DNA from: Treponema sp. UBA1793 | GTDB lineage: Bacteria; Spirochaetota; Spirochaetia; Treponematales; Treponemataceae | Assembly: GCA_002314445.1 (NCBI GenBank) | Contig: DCFX01000061.1 | Coordinates: 1-64,000 of the forward strand | DNA: 64,000 bases | Reading direction: 5' to 3' | Position numbers and translations under genes: made by a program | The notes under the pieces: generated by a model | What the model was told of the DNA's origin: nothing | Database searches by the model: none | The model's input: the letters and a program-made list of their open reading frames with translations, nothing else | Shown: positions 33,961-42,644 of the stretch, piece after piece | How positions within the stretch are numbered: the first letter of the stretch is position 1 | Layout: each line of letters starts with the position of its first letter

Positions 33961-35595
33961 ATGCAGACAGTACATAATCATCTTGTTACCATACACAAAT
34001 GCCACATAGAAAATACTGAACATACGCTCATTACTGACATTTCATGGACGATGCATGCAGGCGAAGCATGGCTGGTCACGGGTTCGAACGGCGGCGGCAA
34101 GGCTGCATTCCTTTCCGCTCTTGCCGGAAAATATTCAATTATACCAAACAAAGAAGACACAGGAACAACAGAAGAACCGTTTCCGCTCTATTCTTCTGTG
34201 TTCGGCAATTCTGTTGAAATCGTGTCTCTGGAACGCGCGGCTGCGCTCATACAGGAAGAACGGGACAACGATGAAAGCGAATATATTGAAGGCGGCGTTG
34301 ATACCGGACGTACCGGACGTGTTTTTATTGCTGAACCGCTTACAGGTTCTTACAAAAAAGGGCAGCCGGTTCCCGAAATCGTAAAACGCATCGAAACATA
34401 TCCTGCAATAAAATTATGCGGCGTCGAAAAAATTCTCGACAGAGGCATCAAATACATGTCGACCGGCGAAATCAGGCGTACGCTTCTTGCCCGCGCGCTC
34501 ATTTCCGGAAAAAAACTGCTGATTCTGAGCGATCCTTTCGCCGGGCTGGATGTCGAAAGCAGAGGGATACTGCTCGACTTCTTCAATACAATCACAGGCA
34601 GACAGCTTTCCGCAGAAGGGACGGATTCTGCATACCCGCACGTCATTCTCGGAATGGAACGATACTATGAAATCCCAGATGCAATCACACATGTTCTTGA
34701 ATTTCAGGAAGGCAGGGTTTCATTCTCCGGCACACGAAAAGAGTACGAACAGATTCTGAAACAGCGGGAAACAGTAAATGCGCAGACACGGGAAGCAGAA
34801 AAAGAAACATTTACAACACAAATAAACAACCTGAGAAAAGAGAACGAAATTATTAATAATGGGCCGTCTGCCAAAACCTCCCCGGAACATGAACCGCAGA
34901 AGCTTATTGAAATGTACAACGTGAATGTCGGATGGGACGGCCATAAAGTGCTTGAATGTTTGAACTGGACGCTTCACGAAGGTGAACACTGGCTTATCCG
35001 CGGGCCGAACGGTTCAGGTAAGACTACTTTTCTGGAATTAATAACGGGTGACAACATGCAGGTATACTGCAATGATATCCGCATGTTCGGAAAGAAACGC
35101 GGGACAGGCGAGACTATGTGGGAAATAAAAGCAAAGCTCGGAATTGTTTCCTACCGGCTTCATGTTGAATATCGCATGGTCGGAGGAACAAGCCTTGAGA
35201 ACGTCATTGTTTCAGGATTCCGCGATTCAATCGGACTATACGGACAGGCTACCGACGTTGAAATTTCCGCTGCAGACAAATGGCTTGCCCTCGGAGGTTT
35301 CGCAGGGAAAGAAAATGAATCATTCAGCGATTTGAGTTACGGGGAACAACGGGCAGTTCTTATTTTAAGGGCTGCGGTCAAATGTCCGCCGGTGCTTATT
35401 CTCGACGAACCGTGCCACGGGCTCGATGAAAACTACCGCAGAAAAATCCTTGATCTGCTGGAGACTGTCGCTGCAAGCGGTACAACGACGCTGCTCCATG
35501 TTACACATGAAAACGACGAAGTGCTGCCATGCGAAAAGCACATACTTGAGCTGCACCCCGGCGAAACGCCGATGTACAGAATATTAACAAGATAG
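33961..35595 (+). CDS. ModF-like tandem ATP-binding protein
   Basis: 544 residues with two ABC ATPase domains joined by a charged linker (about residues 265-310), and no membrane segment. The second domain is intact: GPNGSGKTTF, LSYGEQRAVLILRA and ILDEPCHGLDE. The first is degenerate: Walker A is GSNGGGKAAF with Ala after the Lys (K47, A48), and Walker B reads LILSDPFAGLD, lacking the catalytic Glu. ModF proteins are soluble ABC ATPases of unclear role linked to molybdate genes; none is present here. A leaderless start is likely. GH18 follows after 18 bases. Confidence 0.82.
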   Translation: MQTVHNHLVTIHKCHIENTEHTLITDISWTMHAGEAWLVTGSNGGGKAAFLSALAGKYSIIPNKEDTGTTEEPFPLYSSVFGNSVEIVSLERAAALIQEERDNDESEYIEGGVDTGRTGRVFIAEPLTGSYKKGQPVPEIVKRIETYPAIKLCGVEKILDRGIKYMSTGEIRRTLLARALISGKKLLILSDPFAGLDVESRGILLDFFNTITGRQLSAEGTDSAYPHVILGMERYYEIPDAITHVLEFQEGRVSFSGTRKEYEQILKQRETVNAQTREAEKETFTTQINNLRKENEIINNGPSAKTSPEHEPQKLIEMYNVNVGWDGHKVLECLNWTLHEGEHWLIRGPNGSGKTTFLELITGDNMQVYCNDIRMFGKKRGTGETMWEIKAKLGIVSYRLHVEYRMVGGTSLENVIVSGFRDSIGLYGQATDVEISAADKWLALGGFAGKENESFSDLSYGEQRAVLILRAAVKCPPVLILDEPCHGLDENYRRKILDLLETVAASGTTTLLHVTHENDEVLPCEKHILELHPGETPMYRILTR

Positions 35596-35613
35596 AGGAG
35601 AATACCGGCTGCA

Positions 35614-36690
35614 ATGATTCAAACGGAACGCAGGAAACTGTTTTCAGCAGTTATTTTCGTGTTATGTTATCTTTCACTTTCGGTGTCTGCAAAAGGTACT
35701 AAAGACAATTCCGTACCACCCCCGACTCCGGACAGCGAAGCCGCTGCTATTCTTGCAGCCAACGACGGTGCCGCATATAAACGCGAAGAAATTACCGGAA
35801 ATCCCGTTTCGTTTAATGAAACGTGGGGATTCGTCGTTCGGTATTCAATGGACAACCTTGATTACGACGCTCCTCTGACCGATCTGGCCTTTTTTTCGGC
35901 GGTAATCAACAATTACGGTGAACTTGATGAAATTCCCGACAGAAGCATGCTTTCTTCTTTTTCAGGACGGGTTCACCTTGTATTCAGCAGCGAGAACAGA
36001 GCCCTTGTTCATTTCGCACTCGACCCTCAGTATGATGTCCGCAATAAACTTGAAGATTCCCTGGCGGAAGCACTTTCCCCGTATGACGGCCTCGTCATAG
36101 ATATGGAATATATTCCGGCACGTGACCGCGAATACTTTCTCTCATTCTTAGCCGACATGAAAACGAAACTCAACGGAAAAATAGTTACGATTTGCGTTCC
36201 GGCACGCACGAAAACTATCGCGGATGATATTTTTCCGTATGAGGAAATAGGAAAACTGGCCGACCGCGTCATCATAATGGCATACGACGAGCACTGGAGC
36301 AGAAGCAGGCCGGGGCCTGTCGCGTCATTCGACTGGTGCTCCCAGGTCGCCGACTATGCACTCTCCGTCATTCCAAAAGAAAAAATCGTCATGGGCCTTC
36401 CTTTTTACGGCAGAACATGGGCAGATGAAAATCATGCCGGGGCATGGAAATACAACTCCCTCAACAAAAGAATGATCGACAACGGAGTAACATTGATTAC
36501 ACGAGATGATGGAGGGGTTCCGAATTTTCAATATACAGCAACAATAAGCGTAACCGGCTATTTTGATGATGCGTATTCACTCGTCCGGAAATGCCGTATG
36601 TACGCCGGTAAAAATATTGAGAATGTTTCCTTCTGGTGTATAGGACAGGAAGATCCGTCGTTCTGGCAGTGGATTACAGGCGGACAGTAA
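35614..36690 (+). CDS. Secreted GH18-family glycoside hydrolase
   Basis: 358 residues with a signal peptide (ends SVSAKG). The GH18 active strand is present as GLVIDMEYI, where the Glu is the catalytic acid; the canonical first Asp position is Val, seen also in YaaH-type proteins. IMAYDEHWS and FYGRTWADE follow family pattern. It acts outside the inner membrane on N-acetylglucosamine glycans, peptidoglycan or chitin. It is probably co-transcribed with the ModF-like gene. Confidence 0.85.
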   Translation: MIQTERRKLFSAVIFVLCYLSLSVSAKGTKDNSVPPPTPDSEAAAILAANDGAAYKREEITGNPVSFNETWGFVVRYSMDNLDYDAPLTDLAFFSAVINNYGELDEIPDRSMLSSFSGRVHLVFSSENRALVHFALDPQYDVRNKLEDSLAEALSPYDGLVIDMEYIPARDREYFLSFLADMKTKLNGKIVTICVPARTKTIADDIFPYEEIGKLADRVIIMAYDEHWSRSRPGPVASFDWCSQVADYALSVIPKEKIVMGLPFYGRTWADENHAGAWKYNSLNKRMIDNGVTLITRDDGGVPNFQYTATISVTGYFDDAYSLVRKCRMYAGKNIENVSFWCIGQEDPSFWQWITGGQ

Positions 36691-36695
36691 ATCAT

Positions 36696-36724
36696 TTGCA
36701 CTGTACACTTTTTTTCATTACAAT
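36696..36724 (+). promoter_or_regulatory. Probable promoter of the UPF0210 gene
   Basis: TTGCAC (36696-36701), 17 bases, TACAAT (36719-36724); a 30-base leader with GAGG before the ATG. Confidence 0.5.
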
Positions 36725-36761
36725 GTGGTATTATTTATCAATTTGAAACACAGAGGTCTTT

Positions 36762-38123
36762 ATGATATTTTCACCGGTTGAAGTTGAAGAAACAGTAAAC
36801 ATGTTCATGAGGCAGAAGCTCGACATCCGTGCAATTACTATGGGAATTTCACTCCGTGACTGTGCCTGTGAAGATGGCAAAAAAAGCCGCCAGCGCATGT
36901 ACGACAAAATCATGCGGTATGCCGGCAGCCTTGTACAGACCGGACGCGACATCGAAACAGAGTTCGGTGTACCGATTATTAATAAACGTATTTCAGTTAC
37001 CCCTATAGCGATGGTGGCCGAACCAAGCGGTGAAAAAAGTTATGTTCCGTGGGCACAGACGCTCGACAAGATTGCAAAAGAACTTAATATAGATTTCGTA
37101 GGCGGTTTTTCCGCACTCGTACAGAAAGGGATGACACCCGGAGACTGCACGCTCATCAATTCAATTCCGGAAGCACTGACAGTTACAGACCGCGTATGCG
37201 CATCAATCAATCTCGGAACGACAAAAAGCGGCATCAACATGGATGCCGTAAAAATCATGGGTGAAATTGTCAAGCAGACTGCAGAAAATACAAAAGACAA
37301 GGACGGGCTGGGATGCGCCAAACTCGTCGTTTTCTGCAATGCACCGGAGGATAACCCGTTCATGGCAGGGGCTTTCCACGGACCGGGAGAGGGTGACGCT
37401 GTTCTGAGCGTCGGTGTTTCGGGGCCGGGCGTTATTCTTGCCGCGGCTAAAGAGTATAAGGGAAAACCGATTGACGAACTTGCCGACGGTATCAAAAAAA
37501 TGGCATTTAAAGTGTCGCGCATGGGGCAGCTTGTCGGAACGGAAGCTGCAAAGCGGCTTGGTGTTGAATTCGGCATTCTGGATTTGTCTCTTGCTCCGAC
37601 GCCGGCTGTCGGCGATTCTGTCGCGCGCATTCTCGAAGAATGCGGCATTGAAGGCGCAGGCGGGCCGGGAACGACAGCCGCACTCGCCATGCTTACCGAT
37701 ATGGTAAAAAAAGGCGGCGTCATGGCAAGTACCCGGGTCGGAGGGCTTTCTGGAGCTTTTATTCCGGTATCGGAAGACGAAGGAATGATAAACGCAGTAA
37801 AACAGCATTCTATATGTCTTGAAAAGCTTGAAGCAATGACGACGGTATGTTCTGTCGGACTTGACATGATCGCCATTCCCGGTGATACAACAGCGACGAC
37901 AATCAGCGGTATTATGGCGGATGAGCTTGCAATCGGTATGGTAAACAACAAGACGACAGCAGTGCGGCTTATTCCCGTTCCCGGCAAAAAAGAAGGCGAC
38001 TGGGCGGAATTCGGCGGTCTGCTCGGCGGCGCACCGATTATGGCTGTTAATAAATTCAGCTGCGCAGATTTCATCAACCGGGGGGGACGTATTCCTGCCC
38101 CGATTCACAGCTTCAGAAATTGA
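36762..38123 (+). CDS. UPF0210 (DUF711) family protein
   Basis: 453 residues, cytoplasmic. The family start is clear (VNMFMRQKLDIRAITMGISLRDCA), as are NAPEDNPFMAGAFHG, GVSGPGVILAA and the C-terminal GGAPIMAVNKFSCADFINRGGRIPAPIHS. It is normally paired with a small ACT-domain protein (UPF0237), which is not seen here. The biochemical role is unknown. Confidence 0.92.
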   Translation: MIFSPVEVEETVNMFMRQKLDIRAITMGISLRDCACEDGKKSRQRMYDKIMRYAGSLVQTGRDIETEFGVPIINKRISVTPIAMVAEPSGEKSYVPWAQTLDKIAKELNIDFVGGFSALVQKGMTPGDCTLINSIPEALTVTDRVCASINLGTTKSGINMDAVKIMGEIVKQTAENTKDKDGLGCAKLVVFCNAPEDNPFMAGAFHGPGEGDAVLSVGVSGPGVILAAAKEYKGKPIDELADGIKKMAFKVSRMGQLVGTEAAKRLGVEFGILDLSLAPTPAVGDSVARILEECGIEGAGGPGTTAALAMLTDMVKKGGVMASTRVGGLSGAFIPVSEDEGMINAVKQHSICLEKLEAMTTVCSVGLDMIAIPGDTTATTISGIMADELAIGMVNNKTTAVRLIPVPGKKEGDWAEFGGLLGGAPIMAVNKFSCADFINRGGRIPAPIHSFRN

Positions 38124-38143
38124 TACTCTGCTGATTTTGCTAT

Positions 38144-38974
38144 ATGACGTTTGTTCCTGTCGACGATTCAAACCGGACGCACGTTCTTTTATTTCTTGCA
38201 CAATATGAAAAGACGTGCGTTTCTCTTGCTGAAAATGTACGGCGTAAAAGCAGCGATATTTTTGCGCTCACCGACAACAAAAAAAACATCAGGGGAATTA
38301 TAGGAGCACGACATACAGTCCTCCACTGTCTTCCCGGCATCGTCCGCATACCTGAACTAAAAACAGATATCGCATCTTTTCTGTATAATAAAACGATATC
38401 CTGTATTAACGGAGAAGCGGAAGGTACGCGCTTTCTCGTTGACACACTCGGTAAAAACGGCATAAAACCGGTGCAGGAAAATTACTACATGCTTATGACA
38501 ATGCCTGAGAACATGCACCCACCGGTTACTGTTGCGCTTCCGTCAGGATGGCGGATACTTCACTGCCACGAAAAAGATGTAGACGCTCTTATGAATCTTC
38601 AGAGCGCATACGAAAAAGAGGAAGTACTGCCCTCCGGCCGCATGTTCATGCCTTCAATTGTCCGGCAGAATCTTGAGCACATCATAAGGAGCGAATACCT
38701 GCTCGCCCTCTGCGATGACAAAAGCGCATTTATCGCAAAAGCGAATACGAATGCAATAGGCATAAATTTTGTACAAATCGGCGGAGTGTATACGGATCCC
38801 CGTTACAGAGGGAACCACTATGCTTCGCTGCTTGTCAGTACGCTCGTACGTAAAATCAATACAGTCGGAAAACAGCCGGTACTTTTTGTAAAAGATTCAA
38901 ATTCCATCGCGAAAAAATTATATTTATCCCTCGGATTTATAAAATCGGCGGATTTTATAATTGCATATTTCTAG
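38144..38974 (+). CDS. GNAT-family acetyltransferase
   Basis: 276 residues. The C-terminal 130 residues form a GNAT domain: GINFVQIGGVYTDPRYRGNHYASLL is the acetyl-CoA loop and LYLSLGFIKSADF the last strand. The N-terminal half looks like a second, degenerate GNAT-like fold. There is no Shine-Dalgarno sequence; the ATG is 20 bases after the UPF0210 stop. Substrate unknown. Confidence 0.8.
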   Translation: MTFVPVDDSNRTHVLLFLAQYEKTCVSLAENVRRKSSDIFALTDNKKNIRGIIGARHTVLHCLPGIVRIPELKTDIASFLYNKTISCINGEAEGTRFLVDTLGKNGIKPVQENYYMLMTMPENMHPPVTVALPSGWRILHCHEKDVDALMNLQSAYEKEEVLPSGRMFMPSIVRQNLEHIIRSEYLLALCDDKSAFIAKANTNAIGINFVQIGGVYTDPRYRGNHYASLLVSTLVRKINTVGKQPVLFVKDSNSIAKKLYLSLGFIKSADFIIAYF

Positions 38975-39029
38975 ATATGCGCGTAAAATAGCCCATTACA
39001 TACTTTAAAAGAACTGGAGGACAATCAAA

Positions 39030-40520
39030 ATGTCTATAGCAATGATTGCACACCTTACCGCGTTTGTTCTGTATCTGGCCTTTATGGTTTACATTGGTCT
39101 GCGGTATATGAAAAAAAACAATTCATCAGAGGATTTTTTTCTCGGCGGACGCCAGGTCGGACCGTGGATGACGGCTCTGAGCGCGGAAGCTTCCGATATG
39201 TCAGGATGGCTGCTCATGGGCTTGCCGGGAGTTGCATATCTCACCGGCCTGAAAGAAGCATTCTGGACGGCTGTCGGTCTTGAAATAGGAACGTATCTCA
39301 ACTGGTTTTTTGTTGCAAAACGACTCAGGAACTACTCGGAATCATGCGGCAACGCAATCACCATTCCGGAATTTCTTACAAACCGTTTCAAGGACAAATC
39401 TCATACGATTTCCTTCATCTCCGTCATTTTCATCTTGATTTTCTTTACTATTTACACAGCAAGCGGCTTCGTTGCATGCGGACAGCTCATTAATTCGGTT
39501 TTCGGAGTACCGTATGTCGCGGCTGTTATAATCGGCATAGCCGTTATTCTTGCATATACTATGGCAGGCGGATTCGCCGCTGTCTGTGCAACGGACTTTA
39601 TCCAGGGAACGCTCATGTTCCTTGCCCTCGTTGTTACAACAGTGATCATGGTTATCATACTCGGCGGGCCTGTTGAGGCAACCGGAAAAGTTGCCTCATT
39701 CGGGCATCAGTTTCTGAATCCTTTCGTCGACGACGGTACGGGATTCGGCGCAATGTCGATTATTTCCGCGTTAGGCTGGGGTCTCGGCTACTTCGGAATG
39801 CCGCATATTCTCGTCAGATTCATGGGCGTAACAAGCGACAAGGACATTCCCCTTTCCCGCCGTATCGCAATGATATGGGTAACAATCGCTTTCATCGGCG
39901 CACTTATGATCGGTGTCCTTGCAAAATCATATCTCACAGTACCGCTTGCCGCAGGAAAACAGGAAACAGTCATAATTGCCACAATCAAACAGATGTATCC
40001 GGCGTTTATCGGAGGCATTTTCCTGTGTGCTATTCTTGCAGCTGCAATGAGCACAGCTGACTCTCAGCTCCTCGTCGCAGCATCCGCATTCAGCGAAGAT
40101 TTTGTTACGACAATCCTCAAGCGGAAGCTTTCTCAAAAACAGATGGTCGTCATAAGCCGCATAACCGTTCTTGCGATTGCATTCATTGCATTCCTTATCT
40201 CTCTTAACCAGCACAGTACTATATTCAAACTCGTCAGTTACGCATGGGCAGGATTCGGAGCAACATTCGGCCCGCTCATTCTACTCGCTCTGTTCTGGAG
40301 AGGCGCCACAAACAAGGGAGCTATCGCAGGTATCATTGCAGGAGGAATCACTGTCATTGTATGGCATCAGCTGCACGGCGGAATTTTCGACATGTACGAA
40401 ATCATTCCGGGATTCTTCATGTGCCTGCTTTTTGCCGTACTGTTCAGCGTCACGGACAAAAACAAAAATCCGGAAATGCTCGCAGAATTCGACGCATACA
40501 GTGCTGCGGTAAAACAGTAG
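39030..40520 (+). CDS. putP: Sodium/proline symporter
   Basis: 496 residues with about 13 membrane helices, SSS family. Landmarks are EDFFLGGRQVGPWMTALSAEASDMSGWLLMGLPG, GGFAAVCATDFIQG and AAAMSTADSQLLVA. It imports L-proline with Na+. TGGAGG precedes the ATG. It is followed after 14 bases by the DUF1848 gene. Confidence 0.95.
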   Translation: MSIAMIAHLTAFVLYLAFMVYIGLRYMKKNNSSEDFFLGGRQVGPWMTALSAEASDMSGWLLMGLPGVAYLTGLKEAFWTAVGLEIGTYLNWFFVAKRLRNYSESCGNAITIPEFLTNRFKDKSHTISFISVIFILIFFTIYTASGFVACGQLINSVFGVPYVAAVIIGIAVILAYTMAGGFAAVCATDFIQGTLMFLALVVTTVIMVIILGGPVEATGKVASFGHQFLNPFVDDGTGFGAMSIISALGWGLGYFGMPHILVRFMGVTSDKDIPLSRRIAMIWVTIAFIGALMIGVLAKSYLTVPLAAGKQETVIIATIKQMYPAFIGGIFLCAILAAAMSTADSQLLVAASAFSEDFVTTILKRKLSQKQMVVISRITVLAIAFIAFLISLNQHSTIFKLVSYAWAGFGATFGPLILLALFWRGATNKGAIAGIIAGGITVIVWHQLHGGIFDMYEIIPGFFMCLLFAVLFSVTDKNKNPEMLAEFDAYSAAVKQ

Positions 40521-40534
40521 CGGCAACTTTCAGG

Positions 40535-41539
40535 ATGATACTGAATTCCGGCGCACGTACAGACATTCCGGCTTTTTACGGTTCATGGTTCATGAACCGT
40601 CTCGATGAGACATTTGTACTTGTGCGGAATCCTTATTATCCTGAACAAATTACCCGGTACGTACTCACGCCGGACGTTGTCGACGTTCTGGTATTCTGCA
40701 CAAAAAATCCTGCCCCTATGCTGACGCATATCGCGCAGCAGCCGCTTTCATCGTTCCGGCAATACTGGTTTGTAACAATAACGCCATACGGAACCGACAT
40801 TGAACCTTACGTTCCGCCGGCAGAAGAGGTAATTTCTTCGTTCAAACAGCTGGCGGATTCGCTGAAAACGCTTCATGCATCCAATCCGTTTCTTCATGCA
40901 GCCGGAAAACAGTGTATCTGCTGGCGGTATGATCCGGTCTTCATTACGGACAACTATTCTATTTCCTTTCACATCGACGCATTTACCCATATGGCCCGGG
41001 AACTTTCGGGATACACAGACGAGTGTGTCATCAGCTTTATCGATTTATACGCAAAGACGAGGCGGAATTTTCCGGAAGGCAGGGAAGTATCAGACGATGA
41101 ACGGACGGCACTTGCAGAAGCGTTCGGAAAGATCGGCGCCGAATGCGGCATCAGAATAAAAACATGTGCAGAGCCTTTCGATCTGAAAGCATACGGTATA
41201 CAGCAGTCCGGCTGTCTTTCCAAAAAGCTTATTGAAAAGTTAATAAACTGCAATGGCCAGCATTTTTCCGTCGCCGTTCCATCCGCAGAACCGCTCCGGA
41301 AATCATGCGGCTGCATTCCAAGCAGGGACATCGGCATGTATAACACATGTCCGCACGGCTGCAGATACTGCTATGCAAATTATAACCGTGCAACGGTTCT
41401 GAAAAATTACGGCATGCATGAAGATTCTTCTCCGCTGCTTATCGGAAATGTACAGGACGGCGATATCGTAAAAAATGCTGAACAGCACAGCTGGATACAC
41501 GACAAAACAACGCCGGACATACAACCTGAGCTATGGTAG
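40535..41539 (+). CDS. DUF1848 protein with an Fe-S-type cysteine cluster
   Basis: 334 residues. The N-terminus MILNSGARTDIPAFYGSWF is the DUF1848 hallmark and fixes the start at 40535; the longer frame overlaps putP. The C-terminal CGCIPSRDIGMYNTCPHGCRYCYAN has the closely spaced cysteines expected for an iron-sulfur cluster of radical-SAM type. The reaction is unknown. Proximity to putP and threonine aldolase may be accidental. Confidence 0.87.
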   Translation: MILNSGARTDIPAFYGSWFMNRLDETFVLVRNPYYPEQITRYVLTPDVVDVLVFCTKNPAPMLTHIAQQPLSSFRQYWFVTITPYGTDIEPYVPPAEEVISSFKQLADSLKTLHASNPFLHAAGKQCICWRYDPVFITDNYSISFHIDAFTHMARELSGYTDECVISFIDLYAKTRRNFPEGREVSDDERTALAEAFGKIGAECGIRIKTCAEPFDLKAYGIQQSGCLSKKLIEKLINCNGQHFSVAVPSAEPLRKSCGCIPSRDIGMYNTCPHGCRYCYANYNRATVLKNYGMHEDSSPLLIGNVQDGDIVKNAEQHSWIHDKTTPDIQPELW

Positions 41540-41549
41540 ATTTCAGCCT

Positions 41550-41577
41550 TTGCAAAGCAGGCTCAATTCAGTATACT
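41550..41577 (+). promoter_or_regulatory. Promoter of the threonine aldolase gene, near-leaderless
   Basis: TTGCAA (41550-41555), 16 bases, TATACT (41572-41577); the ATG at 41586 lies eight bases after the -10. No Shine-Dalgarno sequence. Confidence 0.55.
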
Positions 41578-41585
41578 TTTCTATC

Positions 41586-42617
41586 ATGACAATACTGCAT
41601 TTTGAAAGCGATTACCTTGAAGGCGCACATCCGCTTATTCTTCAGCATCTTATGGAAACAAATCTTGAAAAAACACCAGGCTACGGGCTTGATGCATACA
41701 GTAACAGGGCAAAGATGAGAATACGTACAGCCTGCCGTTGTCCGAACGCGGACGTATGGTTTCTTGAGGGCGGTACACAGACCAACGCAACAGTTATCGA
41801 CGGGCTTCTCCGTTCCTATCAGGGCGTAATTGCCGCACAGACAGGTCATATTAACGTACACGAAGCAGGCGCGATAGAAACCGCCGGTCACAAAGTGCTC
41901 GCACTGCCGCAGCACGACGGCAAGCTTGATGCAGGCGACCTTGAGCTGTACCTTGCAGAATTTGAAGCAGACGGCAACAAAGAGCACGAGGTAGCGCCGG
42001 GAATGGTATATATTTCCCATCCGACGGAATACGGCACGCTCTATACGAAAGACGAATTAACAAAGTTAAACGGCGTCTGCAGCGCTTATCATATCCCGCT
42101 TTATCTCGACGGTGCACGACTCGGCTATGGTCTGGCAGCAGATGGAACCGATGTTACGCTTGAAACAATCGCCCGATTGTGCGATGTATTCTATATCGGC
42201 GGTACAAAAGTCGGTGCCCTGTTCGGAGAGGCGGTCGTCGTAACAAAACCGGAACTGCTGCCTCATTTCTTCACAATTATTAAACAGCACGGCGCGCTTG
42301 CAGCTAAAGGACGCATCCTCGGAATACAGTTTGACACGCTCTTCACTGATAATCTCTACTATACAATTTCACGAAACGCAGTTGAAACAGCGATGATACT
42401 GAGAAACAGTCTGTTAAAAAAGGGATATACGTTCTACAACGATTCGACGACAAACCAGCAGTTTATCGTCGTTGAAAATGAAAAACTGACCAAACTCGAA
42501 AAAGCTGTCGGCTACTCTTTCTGGGAAAAATACGACGATACCCATTCCGTCATACGGCTTGCCACAAGCTGGGCGACAAAAAAAGAAGATATACAGGAAC
42601 TGATAAAACAGTTCTGA
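41586..42617 (+). CDS. Low-specificity threonine aldolase / beta-eliminating lyase
   Basis: 343 residues, a fold-type I pyridoxal-phosphate enzyme. FESDYLEGAHPLILQHL, GLDAYSNRAK, EGGTQTNATV, HEAGAIETAGHK, LDGARLGYGL and the PLP-lysine in YIGGTKVGALFGE are all present. It splits L-threonine or allo-threonine to glycine and acetaldehyde. The start at 41586 is the family's; the longer frame overlaps DUF1848. Confidence 0.92.
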   Translation: MTILHFESDYLEGAHPLILQHLMETNLEKTPGYGLDAYSNRAKMRIRTACRCPNADVWFLEGGTQTNATVIDGLLRSYQGVIAAQTGHINVHEAGAIETAGHKVLALPQHDGKLDAGDLELYLAEFEADGNKEHEVAPGMVYISHPTEYGTLYTKDELTKLNGVCSAYHIPLYLDGARLGYGLAADGTDVTLETIARLCDVFYIGGTKVGALFGEAVVVTKPELLPHFFTIIKQHGALAAKGRILGIQFDTLFTDNLYYTISRNAVETAMILRNSLLKKGYTFYNDSTTNQQFIVVENEKLTKLEKAVGYSFWEKYDDTHSVIRLATSWATKKEDIQELIKQF

Positions 42618-42644
42618 GCACAGAGGCAGGGAGGCTGCACGCAG

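Noticed and set aside
37040..38201. Long minus-strand open frames opposite the UPF0210 gene
   Set aside because: Shadow frames; the plus-strand product matches a known family over its full length and has a Shine-Dalgarno sequence.
40244..40534. Long N-terminal extension of the DUF1848 gene overlapping putP
   Set aside because: The family N-terminus begins exactly at the ATG at 40535; the upstream part is putP in another frame.
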